Below, piece by piece: positions 1 to 8,940 of a stretch of 64,000 nt of DNA. Location: positions 87,046 to 151,045 of the forward strand of contig CAXXQD010000006.1 of NCBI GenBank assembly GCA_963677475.2. The letters run 5' to 3'. Position numbers and translations under genes: made by a program. The stretch comes from JABMQB01 sp963677475. GTDB lineage: Bacteria > Bacteroidota > Bacteroidia > Bacteroidales > Prolixibacteraceae. The notes beneath the pieces are model-generated. The model ran no database searches. It was not told the DNA's origin and saw only the letters and a list, made by a program, of their open reading frames with translations. How positions within the stretch are numbered: the stretch's first letter is position 1; every line of letters begins with the position of its first letter.

Positions 1-2
1 CC

Positions 3-389
3 ACAGTTCTTGTGGAAGGAAAGGTGAAAGTTTCACAAAAGAACAGGATATTCTCAAACGATGAATTTATCATCAATCCTGGACAGGGGTGTTTCTATAC
101 TGTCAGAAAGAAAGAATCGGTAGTTCAAGATGTCGATTTAGCTACCTATACCTCATGGAAAGACGGGTGGTTTACCTTCAAAGAGATGTCTTTAGCGGAT
201 ATTGTTGGGCGTTTGAAAAAATACTACAATAAAACAATTGAAATAGATGGGGAAATACTGGCTAACACGTTAGTGTCAGGTAAATTAGCCTTGTCTGATA
301 ATTTTATGGAAGTATTACAATCTCTTTCTATAACAATAGAAGGTACATATCAACAGAAATCTGATAGGGTATATATTATTAAAAACTAA
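3..389 (+). CDS. FecR-family anti-sigma factor, C-terminal part (cut by window start)
   Basis: The reading frame is already open at base 3 and continues to the stop at 387-389, so this is the 3' end of a longer gene. The GTG at base 12 is internal, not a start. The visible sequence contains the end of the FecR periplasmic domain (motif VEGKVKV, then NPGQG) and a C-terminal DUF4974-like domain with the usual pattern of aromatic-rich SWKDGWFTF followed by LKKYYNKTIEI and ending in a short beta hairpin. FecR proteins sit in the inner membrane, hold an ECF sigma factor, and receive a signal from the STN domain of a SusC-type receptor. The next gene encodes exactly such a receptor, so this is probably its regulator. 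The partner sigma gene must lie upstream of the window. Confidence 0.88.
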   Translation, partial: TVLVEGKVKVSQKNRIFSNDEFIINPGQGCFYTVRKKESVVQDVDLATYTSWKDGWFTFKEMSLADIVGRLKKYYNKTIEIDGEILANTLVSGKLALSDNFMEVLQSLSITIEGTYQQKSDRVYIIKN

Positions 390-441
390 CTAAAATAAAT
401 TTGAAAATATGAAAGAAGAAACCTAAGAATACGTACAAAAA

Positions 442-469
442 ACCGATGGATGCGGTCACATCCACCGGT
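442..469 (+). promoter_or_regulatory. Leader hairpin with CGGTCA hexaloop upstream of susC
   Basis: An imperfect inverted repeat lies between the fecR stop and the susC start. Bases 442-452 pair with 459-469 in 10 of 11 positions, leaving a six-base loop, CGGTCA, at 453-458. It has no T-run, so it does not look like a simple terminator. A related hairpin with loop CGCTAA occurs at the same place in the second FecR-SusC locus (53587-53618), and the two share blocks such as ATGCG, ACAT and ACCGG. A regulatory RNA element is inferred; its ligand or partner is unknown. Confidence 0.5.
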
Positions 470-514
470 AATTAATGACTAAATCGAGTTTTCAATTTTA
501 ATCAGTACAAATGT

Positions 515-3500
515 ATGAAAAAAAATGATTGTAAGGAAGCACCTTTTGGGAGGGCTTTGGGAAAGATATATTTATATATGAGGTTAACTATACTGCTAAT
601 ATTCATTGGTTTAATAAGTGCAACTGCATCAACATACTCCCAAAATACAAAGTTAAACCTGAATTTAAAGAATGCTTCTATTTATGAAGTCCTGGAACAA
701 ATCGAATCACAAAGTGAATTTGTATTCATATATAGGAAAGATGTTCTGGATCCGACAAAAAAAGTAAATATCGATGTTAAAGATTTGAAAGTAGAAGATA
801 TATTAAATAATCTTCTGAAAGATACAAATCTGAGATATAAGATTGTTAACAAACAAATTATACTTACCCCGGATAGAACTATTCCCCAAAAAGGCATTGA
901 TAAATTAGATAACAATTCGAAACAGGAAAAAAAATCAATTAAAGGTAATGTACGGGATACTGCTGGAAAGCCAATTCCTGGCGCAACAATAGTTGTGAAA
1001 GGAACTACAATGGGAATTATTACGGATATAGATGGGAATTTTGAGCTTAATAATTTATCCGGAGATGCAGTTCTAATTTTCTCATTCGTGGGGATGCAAA
1101 AACAAGAGATTGCATTAAATGGCAGAAAAGTTATTGATGTAATTCTTGCTGAAGATACACATAGCATTGAAGAAGTTGTTGCTGTTGGTTATGGAGTTCA
1201 AAAAAAGCAAAGTATCGTTGGATCAATATCTCAAGTGGATAACAGTGCCCTGAAAAAGGCAGGAAATGTACCCGATCTAAAACAAGCGTTAACAGGTCAA
1301 ATCCCTGGGATTGCAACGATCACCTCATCCGGAGAGCCAGGAGGGACAAGACGGGGAGAAAGCGCAACGGATATTTACATCAGGGGGCAAACTACATGGA
1401 ATGGCGGACAGCCGCTGATACTGGTTGACGGTGTTGAAAGAGAAATGCATAACATTGAAGTTAGTGAGGTCGAAAATATTTCAGTTCTGAAAGATGCATC
1501 CGCAACAGCAGTATTTGGAGTAAAAGGAGCAAATGGGGTAATCCTGATTACCACAAAAAGAGGATCGGAAGGTAAAGCTTCATTTTCCGTGAGCTATATG
1601 ACTACAGCTCAAATGCTTTCCAAAATTCCGGATAAAATGGATTCCTATAATGCTATTATGGCGAAGAATGAGGCAATTGAAAGAGAGGTTTCCATAAACG
1701 AGACTACCTGGAATGATTATACTCCGTATTACATCGTTCAGCGATATCAGCAACCTCAATCTGATGAATATGCAGTAATCTATCCTAACGTCGATTGGGC
1801 AAAAGCCATGTTCAAAGATGTGGGTTTCTCTCACAAGGTCACCATCAATTCTCAAGGTGGAACTAAATTCGTTAATTACTTTGCATCCATGTCCTACCTT
1901 CATGAAGGTGACATGTTCAAAGATTATGAAAATAACAAAGGGTACGATCCTAATTACAACTTTAATCGTTTTAACTTCCGAAGCAATCTTGATTTTAACA
2001 TAACTAAAACTACCAAACTATCATTAAACCTCTCAGGATATTACGCCCAAAAGAATACAAACTGGTCAAGAGAAAGTAGTGGCGTAAACGAAGGGGTAAT
2101 GTGGTCGGCTATTACCTACATGGCCCCAGATCTATATTTGCCCCAATATGAAGATGGACGCTGGGGATATTCTTCAGTGGTGGACAGGGAAAACCCTATA
2201 GCAACCATTTATAACATGGGGATAAGAGAAACCTACATTACTGAATTAAATTCCGATATAAAACTCGAGCAAAAGCTGGACTTTATAACCAAAGGATTAT
2301 CTGCAAAGTTTTCAGTGGCATTTGACTCCAATATGCAATCAGAAGGTGGACTTTATGACGTTTCAAACAGCACAGTTAACCGTGCAGATTGTAACACTCC
2401 ATTAAAGATTATTATTCCCGACAGGTATGAAGGACCCGATCAAGATCCAAGCGAATATACCGAAAATGTGCCTACTGCAGGAGGACAACAATTTGATTGG
2501 GCTGTAGAACCCTGGAACTTACGAGAAGAAGATTTTGGTGCAGCTAACTGGAGTAGTTATATACCTATCACAAGAAGATCAATGTACGAGTTTCAAATGA
2601 ATTACGCCCGGACCTTCGATGTGCATAGTGTGAGTGCGACAGGTGTATTTAAAAGAGAACAATATGCGCGTGGTAGTATGTTCCCAAAATATAGGGAGGA
2701 CTGGGTTTTCAGAGGTACGTACGATTACAATGCAAAATATTTATTTGAAGTTAATGGTGCCTATAACGGTTCAGAGCAATTTGGTCCTGGTTACAGGTTC
2801 GACTTTTTTCCATCTCTTGCATTGGGTTGGTATGTTTCCAACGAGAAGTTCTTTAAAGTTGATTGGATAGATAGGTTAAAACTAAGGTATAGCATGGGCT
2901 TAGTAGGGGACGATAACATCAGCGGTGAAAGATGGCTATATGCATCTCAGTATGAGTATGGTGGTCAAACCAAGTTAGGAGATATCTCCAGTGACCAGAG
3001 TCCTTATGTTTGGTATTCCGAATCGGTGGTTGGAAACCCTGATATTCGATGGGAAAAGGCTTTAAAAACCAACTATGGATTAGAAATCGGAGTTCTGAAA
3101 AACATGTTATCCTTAAATTACGACTTTTTTACTGAAGATCGTACGGATGTTTTACTTGCAGGTACCAGTCGCACGGTTGCTCCTTATTTTGGCGCAACAC
3201 CACCAAGTGCCAACCTTGGACAGGTAAAATCACATGGGCATGAAATTGAACTTCGTTTTCAAAAAGCAATAAACAACAACTTCAGGGTATGGGCGAATTT
3301 CGCTTTTGCCCATAATGAAAATGAGATTATTGAAGCAGAAAATCCGGAATTAATGTACGCTCATTCAAAAGATGAAGGCTATGCAATTGGACAGTCAAGA
3401 AGTTTGGTGTCCAATGGATTTATGAATAATTGGGATGATGTCTTTGCCAGCACTTCAGTTGGTACAAGTGGAGACTCAGAAAAACTTCCAGGATCTTATT

Positions 3501-4039
3501 ATCTTTTGGATTTTAATGGAGATGGAGAGATTAAAGAAAGCGATGATAGATTACCAATTGGCTATTCTAATGTCCCGCAAAATACCTTTAACTATTCTTT
3601 TGGAGCAGAATATAAAAACTGGAGCCTTATGGTCCAGTTGTATGCAGTAAACAATGTTACTCAATATTATCCTTTGTACAACTTCTATGATTATACAAAC
3701 ATAGTATACGGACATGTTGCAGATTATTGGTCAGCTGATAACACTGATGCTTCATCATTCTTACCAAGGTGGAAAACCAATTCAAGTGTTGGAGACTACT
3801 ATTATTACGATGGTTCATACATAAGGTTAAAAACAGCAGAACTTGCCTATTCGATTGATAAAGGCTGGGTGAAAAACCTTGGATTATCATCTCTTAGAAT
3901 ATTCCTTAATGGAAATAACTTGTTTTTCTGGTCAAAACTTCCAAGCGATAGGGAGTCAAGTAACTCTGGTGGAACGGCAAACCAGGGAAGTTATCCAACG
4001 ACCAAAAGAGTGAATCTGGGAATTGAGGTAAATTTTTAA
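515..4039 (+). CDS. SusC/RagA-type TonB-dependent outer-membrane receptor with STN signalling domain
   Basis: An outer-membrane importer for oligosaccharides that works with the SusD lipoprotein encoded 4 bp downstream. At 1174 aa it is longer than a plain SusC because of its N-terminal extension. Order of domains: signal segment about 22-42 (ending near TYSQ), STN domain about 45-120 (transducer module that contacts FecR), carboxypeptidase-regulatory-like beta-sandwich about 141-215, TonB-box-like EEVVAVGYG, plug domain with LVDGVER and VLKDASATAVFG, then a 22-strand-type barrel ending in VNF with the usual terminal Phe. The STN domain and the upstream fecR gene indicate FecI/FecR-type transcriptional control by substrate. 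The substrate is probably pectic oligosaccharide, judging from the surrounding lyases. Confidence 0.96.
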   Translation: MKKNDCKEAPFGRALGKIYLYMRLTILLIFIGLISATASTYSQNTKLNLNLKNASIYEVLEQIESQSEFVFIYRKDVLDPTKKVNIDVKDLKVEDILNNLLKDTNLRYKIVNKQIILTPDRTIPQKGIDKLDNNSKQEKKSIKGNVRDTAGKPIPGATIVVKGTTMGIITDIDGNFELNNLSGDAVLIFSFVGMQKQEIALNGRKVIDVILAEDTHSIEEVVAVGYGVQKKQSIVGSISQVDNSALKKAGNVPDLKQALTGQIPGIATITSSGEPGGTRRGESATDIYIRGQTTWNGGQPLILVDGVEREMHNIEVSEVENISVLKDASATAVFGVKGANGVILITTKRGSEGKASFSVSYMTTAQMLSKIPDKMDSYNAIMAKNEAIEREVSINETTWNDYTPYYIVQRYQQPQSDEYAVIYPNVDWAKAMFKDVGFSHKVTINSQGGTKFVNYFASMSYLHEGDMFKDYENNKGYDPNYNFNRFNFRSNLDFNITKTTKLSLNLSGYYAQKNTNWSRESSGVNEGVMWSAITYMAPDLYLPQYEDGRWGYSSVVDRENPIATIYNMGIRETYITELNSDIKLEQKLDFITKGLSAKFSVAFDSNMQSEGGLYDVSNSTVNRADCNTPLKIIIPDRYEGPDQDPSEYTENVPTAGGQQFDWAVEPWNLREEDFGAANWSSYIPITRRSMYEFQMNYARTFDVHSVSATGVFKREQYARGSMFPKYREDWVFRGTYDYNAKYLFEVNGAYNGSEQFGPGYRFDFFPSLALGWYVSNEKFFKVDWIDRLKLRYSMGLVGDDNISGERWLYASQYEYGGQTKLGDISSDQSPYVWYSESVVGNPDIRWEKALKTNYGLEIGVLKNMLSLNYDFFTEDRTDVLLAGTSRTVAPYFGATPPSANLGQVKSHGHEIELRFQKAINNNFRVWANFAFAHNENEIIEAENPELMYAHSKDEGYAIGQSRSLVSNGFMNNWDDVFASTSVGTSGDSEKLPGSYYLLDFNGDGEIKESDDRLPIGYSNVPQNTFNYSFGAEYKNWSLMVQLYAVNNVTQYYPLYNFYDYTNIVYGHVADYWSADNTDASSFLPRWKTNSSVGDYYYYDGSYIRLKTAELAYSIDKGWVKNLGLSSLRIFLNGNNLFFWSKLPSDRESSNSGGTANQGSYPTTKRVNLGIEVNF

Positions 4040-4043
4040 ACTA

Positions 4044-5858
4044 ATGACGATGAAAAGTATACTAATAAATAAGGAAATAAAAATATTTATCACTTTGCTG
4101 GTGTTGTTCTTTGCAACATCCTGCGAGGATTATTTGGATAAATCACCTGATTCAGACATTTCAGAAACCGATGTATATGCCAATTTCACCAGTTTTCAGG
4201 GATTTATTGAGGAATTATATAATTGTCTACCCGATTATTCCAAAGTTGGGGCACCTAATCCATGGTTATTTGCCGATGAAACACTAATAAATTATACTTA
4301 TTGGGCAGATCAAGGTAACTACTGGGCAATGGACAGGTCTTTTCAAACCATATTTCACGGATCATCAGTGAATACCTCAAGTACAGCGGGACGTTCAAAA
4401 TATGTATGGCCACTGAGTTGGTATGGAATAAGAAAAGCAAACTTGGGTTTGAGTAAGCTGGATTTGCTGGTTGATGCAAGCGATGAGGAAAAGGACCTTA
4501 TTAAAGGACAAGCATTATTTTTTAGGGCGTTTTTCCATTTTCAAATCATGAGCTACTGGGGGGGCATGCCTTATATCGATAAATTATTGGCTCCTGATGA
4601 GCTTAACTTACCAAGACTAAGTTATAGGGAAACAGCTCTAAAAGCTGCTGAAGATTTCAGGGCAGCTGCAGAATTCCTTCCTCTTGATTGGGATGATACG
4701 CAAGCCGGGCAAAATACTTTGGGTGATAATTGGCAGCGCATCAATAAAATACATGCTCTTACATACCTCGGTAAGAATTTGCTTTATGCTGCAAGCCCGA
4801 TGATGAATGAGGAGTCTACAGGAAATAATTCTTATGATGCCGAACTGTGCAAAGCAGCGGCTTCTGCATTTGCCGAAGCACTTAACCTTTGTGACCAGTC
4901 GGGAAGATATGAACTAATTGATTGGGATAACTGGACGGATAACTTTTGGGTACTTTCTGCTGGTAGATTAAATTTTCCTGGAGGAACGGAGGTTATTATG
5001 TCGCCTCCTGCTTATAACCCTGTTAGGATAAGATGGTCAGCCGTAAATCAAACTGTATGGTACGAAAATGGAGGATCAAGTAGATGTGAGGCACCTACCC
5101 ATAATTATGTAAAGAATTATGCAATGGCAAATGGATTGCCAATCGACGATCCGGAATCTGGTTACGATCCTCAAGATCCATGGTCAAACCGCGAGCCCAG
5201 ATTTTACAAAGATATTATTGTAGATGGAGATCAGGTCGTTAATTCTTCTTCTGCCCCATATCAAGACAGATATATCCAATTATATAATGGTGGGCGTCAT
5301 CGCTCAAGCGATCATGGTAGTGTAACAGGATATTACTACAAAAGATGGACCCCCATTGGAAGCAACAAATGGGATAACGATTGGAGCACTCTATCGGTAT
5401 ATATTCCATACATGAGGTTAGCTGATGTATACTTAATGTATGCAGAGGCCGTGTTGAATGGATATGGTACACCAAGTTCAAAAGATCCTAATTATTCTAT
5501 GACAGCGGTTGACGCTATTAACATAATAAGAAATAGGGCACAGCTTCCCGATTTAACTTCAGCATATACTGCAGATAAAGAAACCTTTATGGGAGAGATC
5601 ATAAGAGAACGTGCAGTAGAGCTGGCTTTTGAGGCAACTCACCGATTTTGCGACCTACGTAGGTGGAATTTGCATTCCGATCTAAAATACCGGGAAAAAA
5701 CAGCCGTGGATTTTGAACGTAGCGAGGACGGACTTCCTGTGAATTTTAAGGAAAGGGTTGTAATTACGAGGGTGGTTGAGAAAAAGCACAATTGGTTACC
5801 AATTCCGAGTGATTATACGAAGCTTTATTCGGGTTTTTATCAAAATCCAGGTTGGTAA
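4044..5858 (+). CDS. SusD/RagB-family substrate-binding lipoprotein
   Basis: A surface glycan-binding lipoprotein that caps the SusC channel encoded just upstream. The signal sequence ends in an ATSC lipobox (residues about 24-27). Typical SusD features are visible: the N-terminal TPR-like segment with KGQALFFRAFFHF and YWGGMP, the C-terminal motifs RLADVYLMYAEAV and ERAVELAFEATHRF, and the terminal NPGW. Length (604 aa) is in the normal family range. An ATG at 4050 is an alternative start two codons in; either gives the same lipoprotein. The 4-bp spacing implies one transcript with susC. Confidence 0.95.
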   Translation: MTMKSILINKEIKIFITLLVLFFATSCEDYLDKSPDSDISETDVYANFTSFQGFIEELYNCLPDYSKVGAPNPWLFADETLINYTYWADQGNYWAMDRSFQTIFHGSSVNTSSTAGRSKYVWPLSWYGIRKANLGLSKLDLLVDASDEEKDLIKGQALFFRAFFHFQIMSYWGGMPYIDKLLAPDELNLPRLSYRETALKAAEDFRAAAEFLPLDWDDTQAGQNTLGDNWQRINKIHALTYLGKNLLYAASPMMNEESTGNNSYDAELCKAAASAFAEALNLCDQSGRYELIDWDNWTDNFWVLSAGRLNFPGGTEVIMSPPAYNPVRIRWSAVNQTVWYENGGSSRCEAPTHNYVKNYAMANGLPIDDPESGYDPQDPWSNREPRFYKDIIVDGDQVVNSSSAPYQDRYIQLYNGGRHRSSDHGSVTGYYYKRWTPIGSNKWDNDWSTLSVYIPYMRLADVYLMYAEAVLNGYGTPSSKDPNYSMTAVDAINIIRNRAQLPDLTSAYTADKETFMGEIIRERAVELAFEATHRFCDLRRWNLHSDLKYREKTAVDFERSEDGLPVNFKERVVITRVVEKKHNWLPIPSDYTKLYSGFYQNPGW

Positions 5859-5889
5859 TTAAGGTGAAGTAAAATTTAAATCAAAGAAA

Positions 5890-8800
5890 ATGAAAGGATT
5901 TTTAAAATATATTTTTTCCCTTGGTTTTTCTCTATTCTTATTTGCCTTAAATGGTAATTCGCAGGATGCAGGAAATAAGGAATATGTAATAATTAATGCA
6001 AAGGTTGTTAGTGAAGATAACCAGGCAATTCAAGGAGCAAAGGTTTTTGTAAGTGAAACCTTAATTTATGCAGTTACGGATGAAAATGGAATATTTACAG
6101 CTTCAATTCCGGAAAGATCTAAAATTTATGTGGAGGCTGATGGTTTCGAACCAAAGATGTTTACTTATCAAGAGTATGCAAATGCGGATAATATTTTCCA
6201 TTTAGAAAAGTCTGTTTCACTTTTTGGCAACAAGGACGATGTCAATATCGCTTTTGGAAAAATAAAACAAGGTTATCTGGTAGGGGCAGTTAGTGTTTTA
6301 AGTCCGGTGGAGATAAAAGAATATGACAATGATATACTTTTAACTGATGCACTAATTGGAAGAGTAGTCGGTCTGTATGGAGAGTCAAATATTAGGGGAA
6401 TTGGAGACGCTGTTTATATTGTGGATGGAATACAGAGAGATATTTCAAATATAAAATTGTCTGAAGTAGAACAAGTTTCTTATTTGAAAGATGCAAACTC
6501 TGCTATTCTATACGGTAGTGCTGCAAAAAACGGTGTTATACTTGTAACGACAAAAAGAGGGGAAGCAAACAAACAAATAATAAATATTTCGGCAAATTAC
6601 GGATTCTCAAGCTCCAAGGAAATACCTCAATATCTATCTTCAGCAGATTATATGGTGTTATACAATGAAGCCCGCGCAAACGATGGTCTTGCAAAACAAT
6701 ATGGTGATGCCGAAATCGAAAACTACAGGAATGGTGATAAGTACCGTTATCCAAACGTAGATTACTATTCTGATGAATACATAACAACAACTCGTCCGTT
6801 TTTTAATCTTGAGACAGAGTTTTCAGGAGGGAATGATTTTGCAACGTATTATACAAATGCCGGATGGCAACGAACCAACAGTCATTTTATATTTGGAGAA
6901 GGAGAAAATGCACATGCTGACGTTTTTAATATAAGAGGTAATGTTGATATTACTTTTAATCCGAATATTAAAAGTTCTGTAGATGCCTCAATTACATTGG
7001 ATCAGTATTACGGACCAGTGAATGCAAACTTTTGGAATGCTGCTGCAACAAATAAACCGCATGAGTTTACACCTCTTTTGCCAATTGATAGAATTGATCC
7101 AGAGAATGAACTTTTGCTGGCAAGAAAGAATGATATTGATGGGAAATATTTGCTTGGGGGTACACAAGCTATCCAAACAAATTCAATTGCTCAAATATAT
7201 TCGGGAGGACGTATGACTCCGCGTTCAAACAGAACTTTCTCTTTTAATCAGAAGAATATTTTTAATCTAAAGTCAATAGCAGAAGGACTATCGTTTCATA
7301 CCAGCATTAGTTTCGATCAGTTTGCAACCTACTCTCAAGCTATAAATAACTCATACTCTGTTTACGAACCAGTTTGGGGTGATGATGACATGATAGTTGA
7401 CCTTGTTCAATATGGCTTGGATGAAAAAACAGGAACCCAGGAGGTTGGAGAAGCAGACTATATTAGAAGAATTGGAGGCTTTGCGATGTTCGACTATGTT
7501 CAGGAGTTCTCTGATGTTCACTATATTGCAGGTTCCCTTATTGGTAATATTTACACTATAAAGGAGGGGGGAGATATTCAATCCAATAAAAATGCAAACA
7601 TTGGAATTCGTTTCAACTATGCTTATGATAAAAAGTATATGCTTGATTTTAGCAGTGCATATGTTCATTCCTCCAAATTGGCACCAGGGAACAGAACGGC
7701 TTTTTCTCCTTCAATCGGTCTGGCCTGGGTAATTAGCAAAGAAGATTTTTTAAAGTCATCAGATAAAATCGATTATTTAAAACTAAGATTTAGTGCGGGT
7801 ATTGTAAATAGCGACGATCAAATTGATGGATTCTTTTATTACGATGGACGTTACATACAATCCAGCTCGTTCAGATGGTATGAAGGGCAATGGTATCAAA
7901 ATAGTTACATCTCAGAATACGAGAAAAATGAAAATTTATCCTTTGAAAAGCAGAAAAGTGTAAACTTCGGTTTTGAGAGTTTGCTTTTTGATAAAATGCT
8001 CAGCGTTAATGCAAATGTTTTTTGGAGTTCTTATTCAGATCAAATAGACCAACCCACCACCCTGTATCCTAGTTTTTACGAAGATTTTATTCCTTATGAG
8101 AATTTTGGAAGGACGGATTACAGCGGTGCAGAGATTGGGGTGACCCTCCAGAAACAGTATAAGGACTTTTCTTTTGCCATAGGTGCCAATGCGCTATATA
8201 CAAACTCGGAAGTTAAAAAGCTCGATGAAGTGTACAACAATGACTACGAATACAGGGTAGGAAAGCCCGAAGATGCAATTTTTGGGTTAGTTTCCGATGG
8301 GTTTTTTATGGATGAAGCTGAGATAGAATCGCATGCCATACAAGCATTTGGGAATGTACAACCGGGAGATATCCGTTATATAGATCAAAACAATGATGGT
8401 ATTGTTGACTCCGAAGATATGATAGAAATTGGGCGAAGCCAATCTCCAATATCTTATGGTTTACATTTAAAATTAAAATATAAAAGTTTTACCCTGTTCG
8501 CTCTTGGAAATGGTCGCATTGGAGCCGATTCATATAAAAACGGAAATTACTACCGTGTGGATGGAGACGATAAATATTCTGTAGAAGTATTAAACCGTTG
8601 GACAGAAGAAACTAAAACAACGGCGACTTACCCAAGATTAAGTTCTATATCTAATAGCAATAATTTCAGAAATTCAACTTTCTGGATGTACAGTAGTAAT
8701 TATTTTACTATCGATAGGGTTCAGCTTTCCTATAACTTACCAGAAAAGTTGAACAGGACTCTTCGTATGAAAAACTCATGTATATACGTAGATGGAACCG

Positions 8801-8922
8801 ATGTTTTACGTTTTTCCAAAAACAAAAAGATACAGGATCTGAATGTAGGGAGTTACCCGGATTACGATGGAGGACAACCTTATTATATGTCTTTTTCAGT
8901 GGGCGTAAAGGTGATGTTTTAA
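5890..8922 (+). CDS. Second SusC/RagA-type TonB-dependent receptor, no STN domain
   Basis: A 1010-aa SusC-like receptor, 31 bp after the first susD. After the signal peptide (ending near NSQD) comes a carboxypeptidase-regulatory-like domain at about 33-110, then a plug with IRGIGDAVYIVDG, VSYLKDANSAILYGSA and NGVILVTTKRG, then the barrel. It lacks the STN domain of the first receptor, and I see no classical EEVVVVGYG TonB box; the corresponding stretch reads DDVNIAFGKIKQGYLVGAVS. It therefore probably cannot signal to FecR and would depend on the first receptor for induction. It is a divergent SusC subgroup rather than a recent copy of the first gene. Confidence 0.93.
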   Translation: MKGFLKYIFSLGFSLFLFALNGNSQDAGNKEYVIINAKVVSEDNQAIQGAKVFVSETLIYAVTDENGIFTASIPERSKIYVEADGFEPKMFTYQEYANADNIFHLEKSVSLFGNKDDVNIAFGKIKQGYLVGAVSVLSPVEIKEYDNDILLTDALIGRVVGLYGESNIRGIGDAVYIVDGIQRDISNIKLSEVEQVSYLKDANSAILYGSAAKNGVILVTTKRGEANKQIINISANYGFSSSKEIPQYLSSADYMVLYNEARANDGLAKQYGDAEIENYRNGDKYRYPNVDYYSDEYITTTRPFFNLETEFSGGNDFATYYTNAGWQRTNSHFIFGEGENAHADVFNIRGNVDITFNPNIKSSVDASITLDQYYGPVNANFWNAAATNKPHEFTPLLPIDRIDPENELLLARKNDIDGKYLLGGTQAIQTNSIAQIYSGGRMTPRSNRTFSFNQKNIFNLKSIAEGLSFHTSISFDQFATYSQAINNSYSVYEPVWGDDDMIVDLVQYGLDEKTGTQEVGEADYIRRIGGFAMFDYVQEFSDVHYIAGSLIGNIYTIKEGGDIQSNKNANIGIRFNYAYDKKYMLDFSSAYVHSSKLAPGNRTAFSPSIGLAWVISKEDFLKSSDKIDYLKLRFSAGIVNSDDQIDGFFYYDGRYIQSSSFRWYEGQWYQNSYISEYEKNENLSFEKQKSVNFGFESLLFDKMLSVNANVFWSSYSDQIDQPTTLYPSFYEDFIPYENFGRTDYSGAEIGVTLQKQYKDFSFAIGANALYTNSEVKKLDEVYNNDYEYRVGKPEDAIFGLVSDGFFMDEAEIESHAIQAFGNVQPGDIRYIDQNNDGIVDSEDMIEIGRSQSPISYGLHLKLKYKSFTLFALGNGRIGADSYKNGNYYRVDGDDKYSVEVLNRWTEETKTTATYPRLSSISNSNNFRNSTFWMYSSNYFTIDRVQLSYNLPEKLNRTLRMKNSCIYVDGTDVLRFSKNKKIQDLNVGSYPDYDGGQPYYMSFSVGVKVMF

Positions 8923-8940
8923 TGAATAAAATTTGATATT

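Noticed and set aside
1131..1316. Minus-strand ORFs inside susC and other large genes
   Set aside because: They are antisense shadows of strong coding frames, with no signal peptide, motif or ribosome site. I left out all such ORFs across the window.
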